This document shows positions 51,730 through 60,961 of a stretch of 63,874 nucleotides of DNA, in pieces (position 1 is the first letter of the stretch; each line of letters starts with the position of its first letter). The notes beneath the pieces are model-generated. The model saw only the letters and a list, made by a program, of their open reading frames with translations, ran no database searches and had not been told where the DNA came from. Where the stretch lies: NCBI RefSeq assembly GCF_022695985.1, contig NZ_JAAPBF010000018.1:1-63874 (forward strand), in the 5' to 3' direction. Source of the DNA: Streptomyces sp. NP-1717 (GTDB taxonomy: Bacteria; Actinomycetota; Actinomycetes; Streptomycetales; Streptomycetaceae). The translations under genes and the position numbers were made by a program.

Positions 51730-52731
51730 ATGCGCGCTGAGGACCAAGTCCCTCTCGGCCGGACCGGTCTGACGGTCAGCCGGCTCGGTCTCGGGCTGGC
51801 CTCCATCGGAGGGCTCTTCCAGTCCGTACCGGAACAACAGGCCCTGGATACCGTCCGTCGCGCCCGGGAACTCGGGATACGGCTCTTCGACACCGCGCCC
51901 GTATACGGCTACGGGCTCTCCGAAACCCGTGCCGGCACAGCTCTGCGCGACGAGTCACGCGACTCCTATGTGCTGTGCACCAAGGTCGGGCGGCTCGTCG
52001 AACAGGGCGGCCCCGACACACAGCCGATCTGGGCCGATCCGCCCCCGGGCCTCGGAGTACGGCTGGACTACTCGTACAAGGGTGTGGTCCGGTCCCTTGA
52101 GGAGAGCCTGAAGCGGCTCAGCCTGGACAGTGTCGACGTGCTTCATGTCCATGATCCGGAGCAGGACTTCCTCCGCTCTGTCGGCGACGCCTACCGCGCC
52201 TTGGACGACCTGCGTCGTGCTGGAGTCATCAAGGCCGTGTCGATCGGAGTGAACCACGCCGACGTCGCCGCGCGTTTTCTCCGCGAGGCCCCCGAACCCG
52301 GCCCCGACTGCGTGATGCTGGCCGGGCGGTGGACCCTTCTCGACCAGTCGGGCCTCGTTGAGATGCTGCCCCTGTGCCACGAGCGTGGCGTGGCGGTCCT
52401 GGCGGCCGGAGTCCTGCAAGGCGGGGGACTTCTCGCCGACCCCGGCCCTGGCGCTTCGGCCGTACATCAGAACGCCGGGCCCGCGACGGCGGCCAGGCTG
52501 AGAACTCTCCGTGAGGTGTGCGCACGGCACGGGGTGCCGCCGACGGCGGCCGCGCTCCAGTTCCCTTTCGGACACCCCGCCGTGACCGCCGTTGTCGTCG
52601 GGGCCCGCTCGCCGGAGGAGATCGAGGAGTCGGCCAACCTGCTCGCGCGTCCGATCCCCGACCGGATGTGGTCGGACCTGAGAGACGCGGGCGTGATCCC
52701 GCCTTCCTGGCGCCCGGCCCCCGGCCCGTGA
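51730..52731 (+). CDS. Aldo/keto reductase (aldose or pyridoxal dehydrogenase type)
   Basis: 333 residues from ATG 51730 (GAGGAG 4-9 bases before). AKR barrel with the catalytic tetrad visible: Asp and Tyr in LFDTAPVYGYGLSE, Lys in VLCTKVGR, His in VLHVHDPEQD. LGRTGLTVSRLGLG is the usual start, and FPFGHPAVTAVVVGARSPEE and EIEESANLLARPIPD end the NADP site. The sequence is closest in my memory to D-threo-aldose or L-fucose 1-dehydrogenases. It is a single gene far from the sugar operon. Confidence 0.88.
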   Translation: MRAEDQVPLGRTGLTVSRLGLGLASIGGLFQSVPEQQALDTVRRARELGIRLFDTAPVYGYGLSETRAGTALRDESRDSYVLCTKVGRLVEQGGPDTQPIWADPPPGLGVRLDYSYKGVVRSLEESLKRLSLDSVDVLHVHDPEQDFLRSVGDAYRALDDLRRAGVIKAVSIGVNHADVAARFLREAPEPGPDCVMLAGRWTLLDQSGLVEMLPLCHERGVAVLAAGVLQGGGLLADPGPGASAVHQNAGPATAARLRTLREVCARHGVPPTAAALQFPFGHPAVTAVVVGARSPEEIEESANLLARPIPDRMWSDLRDAGVIPPSWRPAPGP

Positions 52732-52985
52732 CGACCTGACGATGCCGGGAGCCCCCGAACCCGGGGCCCGTGACCGGACGGTCTGCCCGAACGTACGGGC
52801 GACACCGAATCGCGGCCACCCTGGGGGATTGGGCACGAGGGAACGGCTGACCGCTGCGCCCCCGCGACGTCGGCGCTGCTCGGGGTGTCGGTCGTGCCGT
52901 TCGCGGCTGTGTGCCTGATCTCCGTCTACGCGGACTGACTTCCGATCGCGGCGGGCCGTCCGAGAGCCTGCGGGGCGTCGCCTCG

Positions 52986-53182
52986 ACGGGCTCATCCGCA
53001 CCACCCTCTGCTGCGAGCCCGGCGACAGCGGCGCCCCGGTGTTCACCCTCACCGGGGACGGCACGACAGCACTGGCCGTCGGGGTGATCTCGGGCGGCTC
53101 CGGCAACTGCACCTCCGGCGGCACCTCCTTCGTGCAGCCGATCAACGAGATCCTCACCGCCTACGGCGCCGTCCTCACCTGA
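52986..53182 (+). pseudogene. 3' remnant of a secreted trypsin-like protease (streptogrisin type)
   Basis: The plus strand reads [20 protein letters not shown] with the GDSG serine site, then [20 protein letters not shown] and [17 protein letters not shown] to a stop at 53182. This is the last third of a chymotrypsin-fold protease such as streptogrisin. The His and Asp parts are missing; upstream sequence (52732-52985) is unreadable. Confidence 0.75.
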
Positions 53183-53311
53183 TCCGGCCTCGCCCCGGCC
53201 GCCCGGTGCCGGGCGGCCGGGTGCAGGGCAAGGCAAGGGCAGGGGGGAACCTCCGTGAGCCATCCACGGGGCAGCTCATTGGTGCCACCTCTGACACTTT
53301 GGGCTCGCATC

Positions 53312-53339
53312 TTGACCTGCGGATCTCCTGTGCCATTCT
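53312..53339 (+). promoter_or_regulatory. Possible promoter of the M23 gene
   Basis: TTGACC (53312-53317) and CATTCT (53334-53339) are 16 bases apart, 200 bases before the start codon. The rest of 53183-53538 shows no gene. Confidence 0.3.
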
Positions 53340-53538
53340 CGGAAAGCCCGTCAACTGAGCCTGCCCGCACGCCGTTCACCCAGGTGATCCGTCGTCACCC
53401 GGCGTTCTTGTGTCCACAGTCCGGCGTGCCCGGTCGCGGTCGCGCCTCGGCCGAGCGGGCCCGAGCGCGTGCGGGCCGGGCCGGTCCGGAGCGCAGCCCT
53501 GCACGCCGGCCGGGAAGTCGGCACACCGAGGAGGAAAG

Positions 53539-54600
53539 ATGAAACGACTGCTTCGCTCAGGAAAGCTGTTCGTGGCCGTCGCGGCTTCCGCCGTACTCGC
53601 CTTCCAGGGCGGTGCGCCGGCTTCCGCCGAGGGCGGCCGCGCCCGGTCGGCGCCGCCCATCGACTTCCAGCTGCCCTTCACGTGCGGGCAGCAGTGGCGG
53701 CTCGACACCTGGGCACACGCGCCCGCCCTGGACATGGTGCGCGAACCCGACCAGGTCGGCACCGAAGGGGCCGTGCTCGTCGCGGCGGCGGACGGCGTCG
53801 TCAACATGTCCTTCTCCCACGCCAACGCCGGGAACGTCATCCAGATCAATCACGGCAACGGCTACTTCACCACCTATCTGCATCTCCAGTCGCGCTCCGT
53901 CGGCGTGGGCGCCAGCGTGACGCAGGATCAGACGATCGGAAGGGTCGGGAAGACGGGCCCGACCTCCAACGGCCATCCCCATCTCCACTTCGAGCTCGGT
54001 TACGACGCCAACGGCAACGGGGAGGCCAGTTGGGGCACATCGACCTCCGAACGGGTCAGGCCCTGGTTCGGCGGGGTCGAATACGGTCAGTCGAACAGCC
54101 GGACCTGGCGCAACGTCGCCCGGGACTGCGGCGGTACTCCCCCCACCGGCTGCTCCGCGGTCGGCCTGGACTTCTCCGCGTACGCCACGATCCGCAGCGG
54201 CTCCAGCGGTGATCTGGTGAAGGCCGCACAGTGCCGGCTGAAGGACTCCGGCAACGACCCGGGGGCGCCGGACGGCGCGTTCGGACCGAATGTGCAGGCC
54301 GCGACCCGGGCTTTCCAAGCCGATGTGGGGCTGGGCGTCGATGGCGTCATCGGTGCGAAGACCTGGACGGCGCTGCTGTCCCACGGCTCCACCCCGACGC
54401 TGCGGAGCGGCTCCAGCGGTGAGGACGTCAGCAGGCTCCAGCGTGCGCTGACCGCGGCGCTCGGCAGCACGGTCGGCATCGACGGTTCCTTCGGCCCGGA
54501 GACCGAACAGGCCGTCCGTGCCTACCAGTCCTCCAGGGCACTGGGCGTCGACGGCATCGCGGGTCCGGCCACCTGGGGCGCCCTCCAGGGCGGCAAGTAG
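53539..54600 (+). CDS. Secreted M23 peptidase with two peptidoglycan-binding domains
   Basis: 353 residues; GAGGAGGAAAG precedes the ATG. After the signal peptide (LFVAVAASAVLAFQGGAPAS) comes a LytM/M23 domain: HAPALDMVRE in place of the usual HxGxD site, VVNMSFSHANAGNVIQINHG, YFTTYLHLQSRSVGVGASV, and HPHLHFELGYDANGNG with the zinc His pair. Two PG-binding domains end the protein (TIRSGSSGDLVKAAQCRLKD, GEDVSRLQRALTAALGSTVG). The enzyme probably cuts peptide bridges in the wall. The variant first zinc motif (APALDM) should be checked for activity. Confidence 0.88.
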   Translation: MKRLLRSGKLFVAVAASAVLAFQGGAPASAEGGRARSAPPIDFQLPFTCGQQWRLDTWAHAPALDMVREPDQVGTEGAVLVAAADGVVNMSFSHANAGNVIQINHGNGYFTTYLHLQSRSVGVGASVTQDQTIGRVGKTGPTSNGHPHLHFELGYDANGNGEASWGTSTSERVRPWFGGVEYGQSNSRTWRNVARDCGGTPPTGCSAVGLDFSAYATIRSGSSGDLVKAAQCRLKDSGNDPGAPDGAFGPNVQAATRAFQADVGLGVDGVIGAKTWTALLSHGSTPTLRSGSSGEDVSRLQRALTAALGSTVGIDGSFGPETEQAVRAYQSSRALGVDGIAGPATWGALQGGK

Positions 54601-54623
54601 CGAACGGCGCAAAGCACCCCCTC

Positions 54624-54666
54624 CTCGCCCCTGTCCGCGCGGTGAAGCCGCGCGGACAGGGGCGAG
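54624..54666 (+). terminator. Perfect 19-bp terminator after the M23 gene
   Basis: CTCGCCCCTGTCCGCGCGG (54624-54642) pairs fully with 54648-54666 around a TGAAG loop, 23 bases past the stop. Confidence 0.88.
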
Positions 54667-54823
54667 CAGCCAGTGGTCTACACCACTGTAGTACCGCTGA
54701 CCTGCGCGAATGCCTGTCATCAAGGCACGCTCATCCTCTTGACCTGAGGTGCGAATGAGCCATAGACACAGGCACAGGCCTGTCGAGTCCACGCCAACCC
54801 GCCCAACGGCAAAGGAGTGCGCG

Positions 54824-56629
54824 ATGGTTCACGCGATGCGCCGCGACCGACGCTTCCGCAGACAGATCACGGTCACGGCGGCGGTGTGCGGTCTGCTGCT
54901 GTCCATGCCCGCCGCCGTGTCGGCCAAGGCGCCGGCGCCGCGGGGATGGGTGGAGAAGACCATGGCCCGGATGACGCTGGAGGAGAAGGTCGGCCAGCTG
55001 TTCACCACGTACGCCTACGGCGCGTCGGCCGACACCGACAAGGCCGCCGACGTCACGAGGAACCAGAACTGGCTCGGCGTCGACAACGCACAGCAGGCGA
55101 TCGACAAGTATCACCTCGGCAGCGTCATCTACTTCGCCTGGTCCGACAACCTCCAGAACCCGAAGCAAGTGGCCGCGCTCTCCAACGGACTGCAGCAGGC
55201 CGCGCTCGGACAGCCGGCCGAAGTGCCGCTGCTGGTCAGCACCGACCAGGAACACGGCATCGTCCAGCGGCTCGGCCCGCCCGCGACGCAGTTCGCGGGG
55301 AACATGGCGCTGGGCGCCTCGGGCAGCGAGCGGGACGCGCGTGAGGCCGGGAAGATCGCCGGAGCGGAGCTGCGGGCGGTCGGCATCAACCAGAACTTCG
55401 CCCCGGTCGCCGATGTGAACGTCAATCCCGCCAACCCGGTGATCGGCGTACGGTCCTTCAGCAGTGATCCGAAGCTCGCCGCCGATCTGACCGAGGCACA
55501 GGTGCGCGGCTACCAGAGCGGGCGTGCGGGCGTGGTCGCGACCGCCAAGCACTTCCCCGGGCACGGCGACACCGACGTGGACAGCCACGTCGGTCTGCCC
55601 GTCATCACCCACACTCTCGAACAGTGGCGGGAAATCGACGCGCCCCCCTTCAGGCGGGCCGTCGACACCGGCATCGGGGCCGTCATGACCGGTCACATCC
55701 AGTTCCCCGAGCTCGACCCCACCGGCGACCCCGCCACCCTGTCGGAGCCGATCATGACCGGACTGCTCCGCGACGAGATCGGATACGACGGCGTGGTCGT
55801 CACCGACTCCCTCTCCATGGCCGGGGTCCGGGAGACCTATCCGGACGAAGTCGTACCGGTCAAGGCGCTTCAGGCCGGGGTGGACATGCTCCTGATGCCC
55901 CCCGACCTGGACACGGCGTACAACGCGGTGCTGGAGGCCGTCACCGAGGGCGAGCTGACCGAGAAGCGCATCGACAGGTCCGTACGGCGGATCCTGACCC
56001 TCAAGCACCAGCAGGGCATCGTGAAGCGGCCTTTCGCCAACCCGTACGGCGTTGACAAGACCGTCGGATCGTCCGCGCACCTGCGGGCCGCGCAGCGCAT
56101 CACCGACCGGACCACCACGCTCGTCAAGAACGACGACCGGGTGCTGCCGCTCGCGGACGACGCGCGGAGCGTGCTGGTCACCGGCTGGGGCGAGGGCACG
56201 ACATCGCAGCTGGCCGCGCTCATCGGCAAACGCGATGTGACAGCCACACCGCACTACACGGGCACCAACCCGGGCGCCGCCACCGTCGCCGCCGCCGCGT
56301 CCGAGGCCCGCGGGCACGACTCCGTCGTGGTCGTCACCAGTGGCGCCGGGGCCAATCCGGGACAGTCCGCCCTGGTGAACGCCCTGATCGCGACCGGCAA
56401 GCCGGTCGTCACCGTCGCCGTCGGCACGCCGTACGACATCGCCCGCTACCCGGAGGCGGGCACCCACCTGGCCACGTACTCCTACCGCGAAGGCGCCCTG
56501 GAGTCGGCGACCCGGGTGCTGTTCGGCGAAGTCCGCCCGCGCGGCACGCTGCCGGTGACGATCCCCAGGGCGGACGATCCCGACCAGCCCCTGTTCCCGC
56601 TCGGCCACGGGCTGAGCTACCGGCACTGA
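54824..56629 (+). CDS. Secreted GH3 beta-N-acetylhexosaminidase (NagZ-like)
   Basis: 601 residues from ATG 54824 (AAGGAG 7 bases before). A signal peptide (TVTAAVCGLLLSMPAAVS) precedes a GH3 barrel: STDQEHGIVQRLGPPATQF, KHFPGHGDTDVDSHVGLP with the catalytic His-Asp loop of NagZ enzymes, and the nucleophile Asp in GVVVTDSLSMAGV. A second domain follows, unlike short NagZ of Gram-negatives but like secreted B. subtilis NagZ. It removes N-acetylglucosamine from muropeptides outside the cell. First gene of a three-gene wall-recycling set. Confidence 0.9.
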   Translation: MVHAMRRDRRFRRQITVTAAVCGLLLSMPAAVSAKAPAPRGWVEKTMARMTLEEKVGQLFTTYAYGASADTDKAADVTRNQNWLGVDNAQQAIDKYHLGSVIYFAWSDNLQNPKQVAALSNGLQQAALGQPAEVPLLVSTDQEHGIVQRLGPPATQFAGNMALGASGSERDAREAGKIAGAELRAVGINQNFAPVADVNVNPANPVIGVRSFSSDPKLAADLTEAQVRGYQSGRAGVVATAKHFPGHGDTDVDSHVGLPVITHTLEQWREIDAPPFRRAVDTGIGAVMTGHIQFPELDPTGDPATLSEPIMTGLLRDEIGYDGVVVTDSLSMAGVRETYPDEVVPVKALQAGVDMLLMPPDLDTAYNAVLEAVTEGELTEKRIDRSVRRILTLKHQQGIVKRPFANPYGVDKTVGSSAHLRAAQRITDRTTTLVKNDDRVLPLADDARSVLVTGWGEGTTSQLAALIGKRDVTATPHYTGTNPGAATVAAAASEARGHDSVVVVTSGAGANPGQSALVNALIATGKPVVTVAVGTPYDIARYPEAGTHLATYSYREGALESATRVLFGEVRPRGTLPVTIPRADDPDQPLFPLGHGLSYRH

Positions 56630-56667
56630 CGAACCGCCGACACGTACGAACAAAGGACATCACCACC

Positions 56668-57954
56668 ATGCGACGCAGAGATCTACTGACGGCTGCCGCG
56701 ACCTCGGCCGTGGCCGCGGGCACGGCCGGGGTGGCAGCGGCGGGCCCCGCCGGCGCACAGGGCAAGGGGCACGGCGCGAAAGGCGGGGTGCGCACCGGCT
56801 TCGAAACCCTGCGCCGGAGCGGCTACGCGTCCGTGACCGGGCAGCGGGTCGGCGTCATCTCCAACCCCACCGGCATCGACCGCGAGTTGAACCACATCGT
56901 CGATGTGATGGTCGCGGACGCGGCCGTCAACCTGGTCGCGATCTTCGGTCCGGAACACGGCTTCCGCGGTATCGGGCAGGCCGGCGAGGGCGAGGAGTTC
57001 TTCATCGACGAGAAGACCGGACTTCCCGTCTACAACGCCTACAACAACTCCACCACGATGGAGCGGCTGTTCTCCGACCTCGAACTGGACACCGTCGTCT
57101 TCGACATCCAGGAAGTCGGCGCCCGCTTCTACACCTACATCTGGACGATGTATCTGGCGCTGGAGGCCGCGGCGAGGCTCGGCGTGAAGTTCGTCGTCCT
57201 CGACCGGCCCACCCCGTTGTCCGGAAAGGACGCGTACGGGCCGGTGCTTCACCCCGAACACTCCACGTTCGTCGGGCTCAAGGCCATCGCGCAGCAGCAC
57301 GGCATGACGCCGGGAGAGCTGGCCCGGCTCTACAACGAGGTGTTCGTACCGGCCGCCACCGGGGGCAAGCAGGCGGACCTGCACGTCCAGCGGCTGTCGG
57401 GCTGGGACCGGCGCATGCGGTACACGGACACCGGGTTGCCCTGGGTGGCGCCCTCGCCCAACATGCCCACGCTCGCCACCGCCGACGTCTACGCCGGCAC
57501 CTGCCTCTTCGAGGCGTCGGCGCTGTCCGAGGGCCGCGGTACCACTCAGCCGTTCCAGCTCATCGGCGCTCCCGGCATCGATCACCGCTGGGAGAGGGCG
57601 CTCAACGCACGCGAGATGCCGGGGGTCCGCTTCCGCGAGGCGTACTTCAAGCCGGTGTTCTCCAAGCAGCAGGACAAGACGTGCGGCGGCGTCGAGGTGC
57701 TGATCACCGATGTCGACCGCTTCGAGCCGATCCCCACCGCCCTCGCCATGATCACCGAGCAGTGGCGGCTCTTCCCCGAGTACCGCTGGCGTTCCCAGGA
57801 CGTCACCAGCTTCTGGATGGACAAGCTGAGCGGCAACTCCCGGGTGCGTGAGGCGATCGAGAGCGGTACGGACGCGGCCGGGATCCCCGAGGTCTGGCAC
57901 GACGACCTCAAGCGATTCCGCGCACTGCGCAGGGAGTTCCTGATCTATCGCTGA
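56668..57954 (+). CDS. namZ: Exo-beta-N-acetylmuramidase (NamZ, DUF1343)
   Basis: 428 residues. The N-terminus MRRRDLLTAAATSAVAAGTA is a Tat-like signal. The DUF1343/GH171 domain shows GQRVGVISNPTGIDRELNHI, IFGPEHGFRGIGQAGE, VVFDIQEVGARFYTYIWTMY, VVLDRPTPLSGKDAYGPVL, LPWVAPSPNMPT and SEGRGTTQPFQLIGAPGID. Characterised members release MurNAc from the non-reducing end after NagZ has removed GlcNAc. It starts 38 bases after the GH3 gene. The cluster order nagZ-namZ-amidase mirrors the muropeptide-recycling genes of B. subtilis. Confidence 0.9.
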   Translation: MRRRDLLTAAATSAVAAGTAGVAAAGPAGAQGKGHGAKGGVRTGFETLRRSGYASVTGQRVGVISNPTGIDRELNHIVDVMVADAAVNLVAIFGPEHGFRGIGQAGEGEEFFIDEKTGLPVYNAYNNSTTMERLFSDLELDTVVFDIQEVGARFYTYIWTMYLALEAAARLGVKFVVLDRPTPLSGKDAYGPVLHPEHSTFVGLKAIAQQHGMTPGELARLYNEVFVPAATGGKQADLHVQRLSGWDRRMRYTDTGLPWVAPSPNMPTLATADVYAGTCLFEASALSEGRGTTQPFQLIGAPGIDHRWERALNAREMPGVRFREAYFKPVFSKQQDKTCGGVEVLITDVDRFEPIPTALAMITEQWRLFPEYRWRSQDVTSFWMDKLSGNSRVREAIESGTDAAGIPEVWHDDLKRFRALRREFLIYR

Positions 57955-57993
57955 GTCCGTCCCGACCAACCGGTGAGAAAGCAGAGTTGACGC

Positions 57994-59763
57994 ATGAGAC
58001 GCAGGAACTTCCTCCACGCGGCGGCCGCGGTGGCCGGCGCCGGGGCGGCCCTTCCGCTCGGCGGCACGGTCCACGCCGCCACGCCCACGGGGGCCCGGAC
58101 GGGACCGCCGGCCATCACCCCTGACGACATCCGATTCCCCACCGTCTCACGCCGGTTGCGCCCCGGCTCGGCCGCCCGCGCCGGGCTGATCGCCGAGCAC
58201 GTCGACCGGATGGCCGACGAGGCGGCGCGGTACATGGAGCCGGGGCCCGGCCGGCCCAACCCATCGCACCCGGGCTTCGTGCTCATCGCGGCGCGCAACA
58301 GCGTGATCGTCACCCACGAGGCGCGCGGCCATGCCGTCCGGTACGAGAGTTGGGACGCGGCCACCAAGACCCCGGTCGAGCTGCCCCGCGACCAGTGGGT
58401 GCCCATGGCGAAGGACACTCTCTTCGACATGGCGTCGGTGAGCAAACTGTTCACCTCGACGGTCGCGACGCAGTTGTGGGAACAAGGCGTCATCGACCTG
58501 GACGAGCCGGTGGCGAGGTACCTGCCGGAGTTCGCGGCGGCCGATCCGGCCAAGGCCGCCATCACCCCGCGCCATCTCCTGACGCACCGCTCGGGCCTCG
58601 TGTCCTGGATGAACCTGGCCGGCTACCCCGACAACGACGCGCGGATGGCGGCCGTTTACGCGTCGGTGCTGCGGCGGGAGCCGGGGAGCGGCTACGAGTA
58701 CTCCGACCTGAACCTGATCACGCTGGGGCAGTTGCTGCACCGCGTGACGGGAGAGGCGCTGGACGATCTGATCGCCGACCGGGTCACCGGACCGCTCGGC
58801 ATGACCGAGACGATGTTCAACCCGTCGAAGAGCCTGCTGCCGCGGATCGCGGCGACCGAGTACCAGCCGGGGACGGGCCGGGGCATGGTCCACGGCACCG
58901 TGCACGACGAGAACGCCTGGTACCTGGGCGGTGTCGCGGGCCACGCGGGTATCTTCTCGACAGCCGCCGACATGGCCGTCTTCGGTCAGATGCTCGCCAA
59001 CGGCGGGCACTACGCGGGCACCCGCGTCCTGTCCGAGGCGACGGTCAGGAAGACACTCGTCAACTACAGCGCGGACATCGGAGCTTCGCCGCGCGGACTC
59101 GGCTGGCAGGTCGACCAGCGGTTCTACATGGACGCGCTGACGTCCCCGGTGACCGCCGGCCACACCGGCTACACCGGTCCCTGCATCACCGTCGACCCGG
59201 TCGACCGCACCGTGTTCGTCTTCCTGGCCAACCGCGTCCATCCCACCCGTGACTGGGGCACGGACAGCGAGTACCGCCGGGCGCCCGCACGTGCCTTCGC
59301 CCGATCGGTGCCGGTGAGGCCCGCCACCGGGAGGACGGCATGGTTCTCCGGCATGACGGACGGCGCCGAGGTGACACTCACCGCACCGCTGAAAAGGATG
59401 CGCACGACGGGCAAGGTCTCCTTTCATCTCTGGTACGACACCGAGCCGAAGGTCGACAGCGGCAGCCTGGAGGCATCCACGGACGGCGGCTCCCGCTGGG
59501 CCCCCGTCCCGCTGGACCTGAGAGCGAAGGACCGGCGCTGGAGCACCGGAGGGACGTTCGACGGTTACTCGCGCAGGCAGTGGATCAAGGCATCGGCCGA
59601 GGTCGCCGCCGAAACGACCCACCTGCGCTGGACGTACCGCACCGACGGCGCCTACCAGGGCCGCGGGATCTACGTCGACGCGATCCGCGTCACGAGCGGG
59701 GGCCACGACGCCTTCGACGTCGGGCGCCTGGAGTCCGACGGCTGGCAGGAGTCGGCCGACTGA
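57994..59763 (+). CDS. Secreted serine hydrolase of the beta-lactamase/AmiE type
   Basis: 589 residues with a Tat-like signal (MRRRNFLHAAAAVAGAGAAL). Class C beta-lactamase fold: the active-site SxxK in DMASVSKLFTSTVATQLWEQ, then LLTHRSGLVSW, YSDLNLITLGQLLHRVTGEA in the Tyr position, and GHTGYTGPCITVDP for the third motif. The AmiE proteins next to nagZ and namZ in B. subtilis are MurNAc-L-Ala amidases of this fold. A C-terminal beta domain of about 140 residues (FHLWYDTEPKVDSGSLEAST) is an extra part. It starts 39 bases after namZ. Confidence 0.85.
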   Translation: MRRRNFLHAAAAVAGAGAALPLGGTVHAATPTGARTGPPAITPDDIRFPTVSRRLRPGSAARAGLIAEHVDRMADEAARYMEPGPGRPNPSHPGFVLIAARNSVIVTHEARGHAVRYESWDAATKTPVELPRDQWVPMAKDTLFDMASVSKLFTSTVATQLWEQGVIDLDEPVARYLPEFAAADPAKAAITPRHLLTHRSGLVSWMNLAGYPDNDARMAAVYASVLRREPGSGYEYSDLNLITLGQLLHRVTGEALDDLIADRVTGPLGMTETMFNPSKSLLPRIAATEYQPGTGRGMVHGTVHDENAWYLGGVAGHAGIFSTAADMAVFGQMLANGGHYAGTRVLSEATVRKTLVNYSADIGASPRGLGWQVDQRFYMDALTSPVTAGHTGYTGPCITVDPVDRTVFVFLANRVHPTRDWGTDSEYRRAPARAFARSVPVRPATGRTAWFSGMTDGAEVTLTAPLKRMRTTGKVSFHLWYDTEPKVDSGSLEASTDGGSRWAPVPLDLRAKDRRWSTGGTFDGYSRRQWIKASAEVAAETTHLRWTYRTDGAYQGRGIYVDAIRVTSGGHDAFDVGRLESDGWQESAD

Positions 59764-59821
59764 CGGCACCGGGGTGCCCGTCGCCGGGCACCCCGGTCAA
59801 CCTCACTGAGTGGTGGGGGTC

Positions 59822-60658
59822 TCATTCCGGGGTCGGTCCCTCGGCGGTGATGTGGGCCAGCAGCGTACGGGCCTCCTTGACGCGGGGGTGGGCCGGGTGC
59901 AGAGACTGTTCGCAGGCGGTCAGTGCCTCGCGGGCGGCGGCCTCCGCCTCGTCGCGACGGCCCAGGCCGTGCAGGGCCCTTGCTGTCACGATCCCCAGAG
60001 TCCCGCTCGCCGTGCGCCCCCCGGCCGGTGTGTACCGGCGGGCCTCGGCCAACGCCTCCTCGTAGCGCTTCTGTCCATTCAGGCTGCGTACCAGCGCACA
60101 GTGCAGGAAGGCGGCGGCGGGCCCGTCCGCCCGGGGCAGGTTGCCGCGGGCGATGGCCTCCGCTTCCTCGTAACGGCCTTGTCCGTTCAGTGCGGCAGCC
60201 AGGTTGGTCACGGCGTTCAGCTCGATTCTCCACACCTCGGTGAGATGGGCGATTCGGGTGGTGCCGCGCAGGATGTCCAGCGCCTCCGCCTCGGCCTCGG
60301 TGTGCCGGTCCTGTTGCACGAGGACCGCCGCGCGGTTCGACCGGACCGCCAGCAGCAGTTGCCGGTCGGCGCCGGTTGTCTGCCGCAACTCCTTGATCAG
60401 TGTGTCGAGTTCGGGCAGCAGTTCCGCGCCGCGGCCGTGGGCGACGGCCGCCCCGGCGGCAAGGGACCGGGCCGGCCACGAGATCAGGTCCGGGCCGTCG
60501 CCCCGGGTGCGCGACGAAGCGGCGAGGGCCCGCGCCTCGGCCTCTGCCTGCTCGAATCCGCCCGCCTGAAGGAGGTTCTGGATCCGGTCCAGGGCCACCC
60601 GCCGCGAAGGGGCCGCGCTCCCCCCGGCCCGCCCGCGCCGCGCGCGTTGCCACCTCAT
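59822..60658 (-). CDS. Tetratricopeptide-repeat protein
   Basis: 278 residues from ATG 60658. Helical repeats: LLQAGGFEQAEAEARALAAS, LVQQDRHTEAEAEALDILRG, LNGQGRYEEAEAIARGNLPR, LNGQKRYEEALAEARRYTPA, LHGLGRRDEAEAAAREALTA. The A/G-x-x-Y/F-E-E-A pattern is typical of TPRs. No signal, enzyme or DNA-binding domain. Such proteins bind partner proteins; the partner is unknown. It is convergent with the wall-recycling genes and divergent from the ArsR-like regulator gene. Confidence 0.8.
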   Translation of the reverse strand: MRWQRARRGRAGGSAAPSRRVALDRIQNLLQAGGFEQAEAEARALAASSRTRGDGPDLISWPARSLAAGAAVAHGRGAELLPELDTLIKELRQTTGADRQLLLAVRSNRAAVLVQQDRHTEAEAEALDILRGTTRIAHLTEVWRIELNAVTNLAAALNGQGRYEEAEAIARGNLPRADGPAAAFLHCALVRSLNGQKRYEEALAEARRYTPAGGRTASGTLGIVTARALHGLGRRDEAEAAAREALTACEQSLHPAHPRVKEARTLLAHITAEGPTPE

Positions 60659-60961
60659 ACGTATGGATTTCACAAGCGGCAAGGCTACGACGAAGAGCTC
60701 GCCGTCGTCCGGCTGCCGACATCCTCGAACCACATCGCGGCCGGCTGCCCCACAGCGCGGACCACCGGCGAACGCCCGTGCTCAGTCGGCCAGTTCGCCC
60801 GGCTGCGTGACCCTGGTCTCGGCGGGCACGGAAGAGCGGACGGCGCGGCATACCCCGTCGCGGTGGCGGGTAGTGGCCTGTTCTCCGCCGGTGGTCGCAC
60901 GGCGGACCGACGGCAGGGCTGCGGGCGCGTGGCCGACCTCGCCTTCCGATGGAGAACGTCC

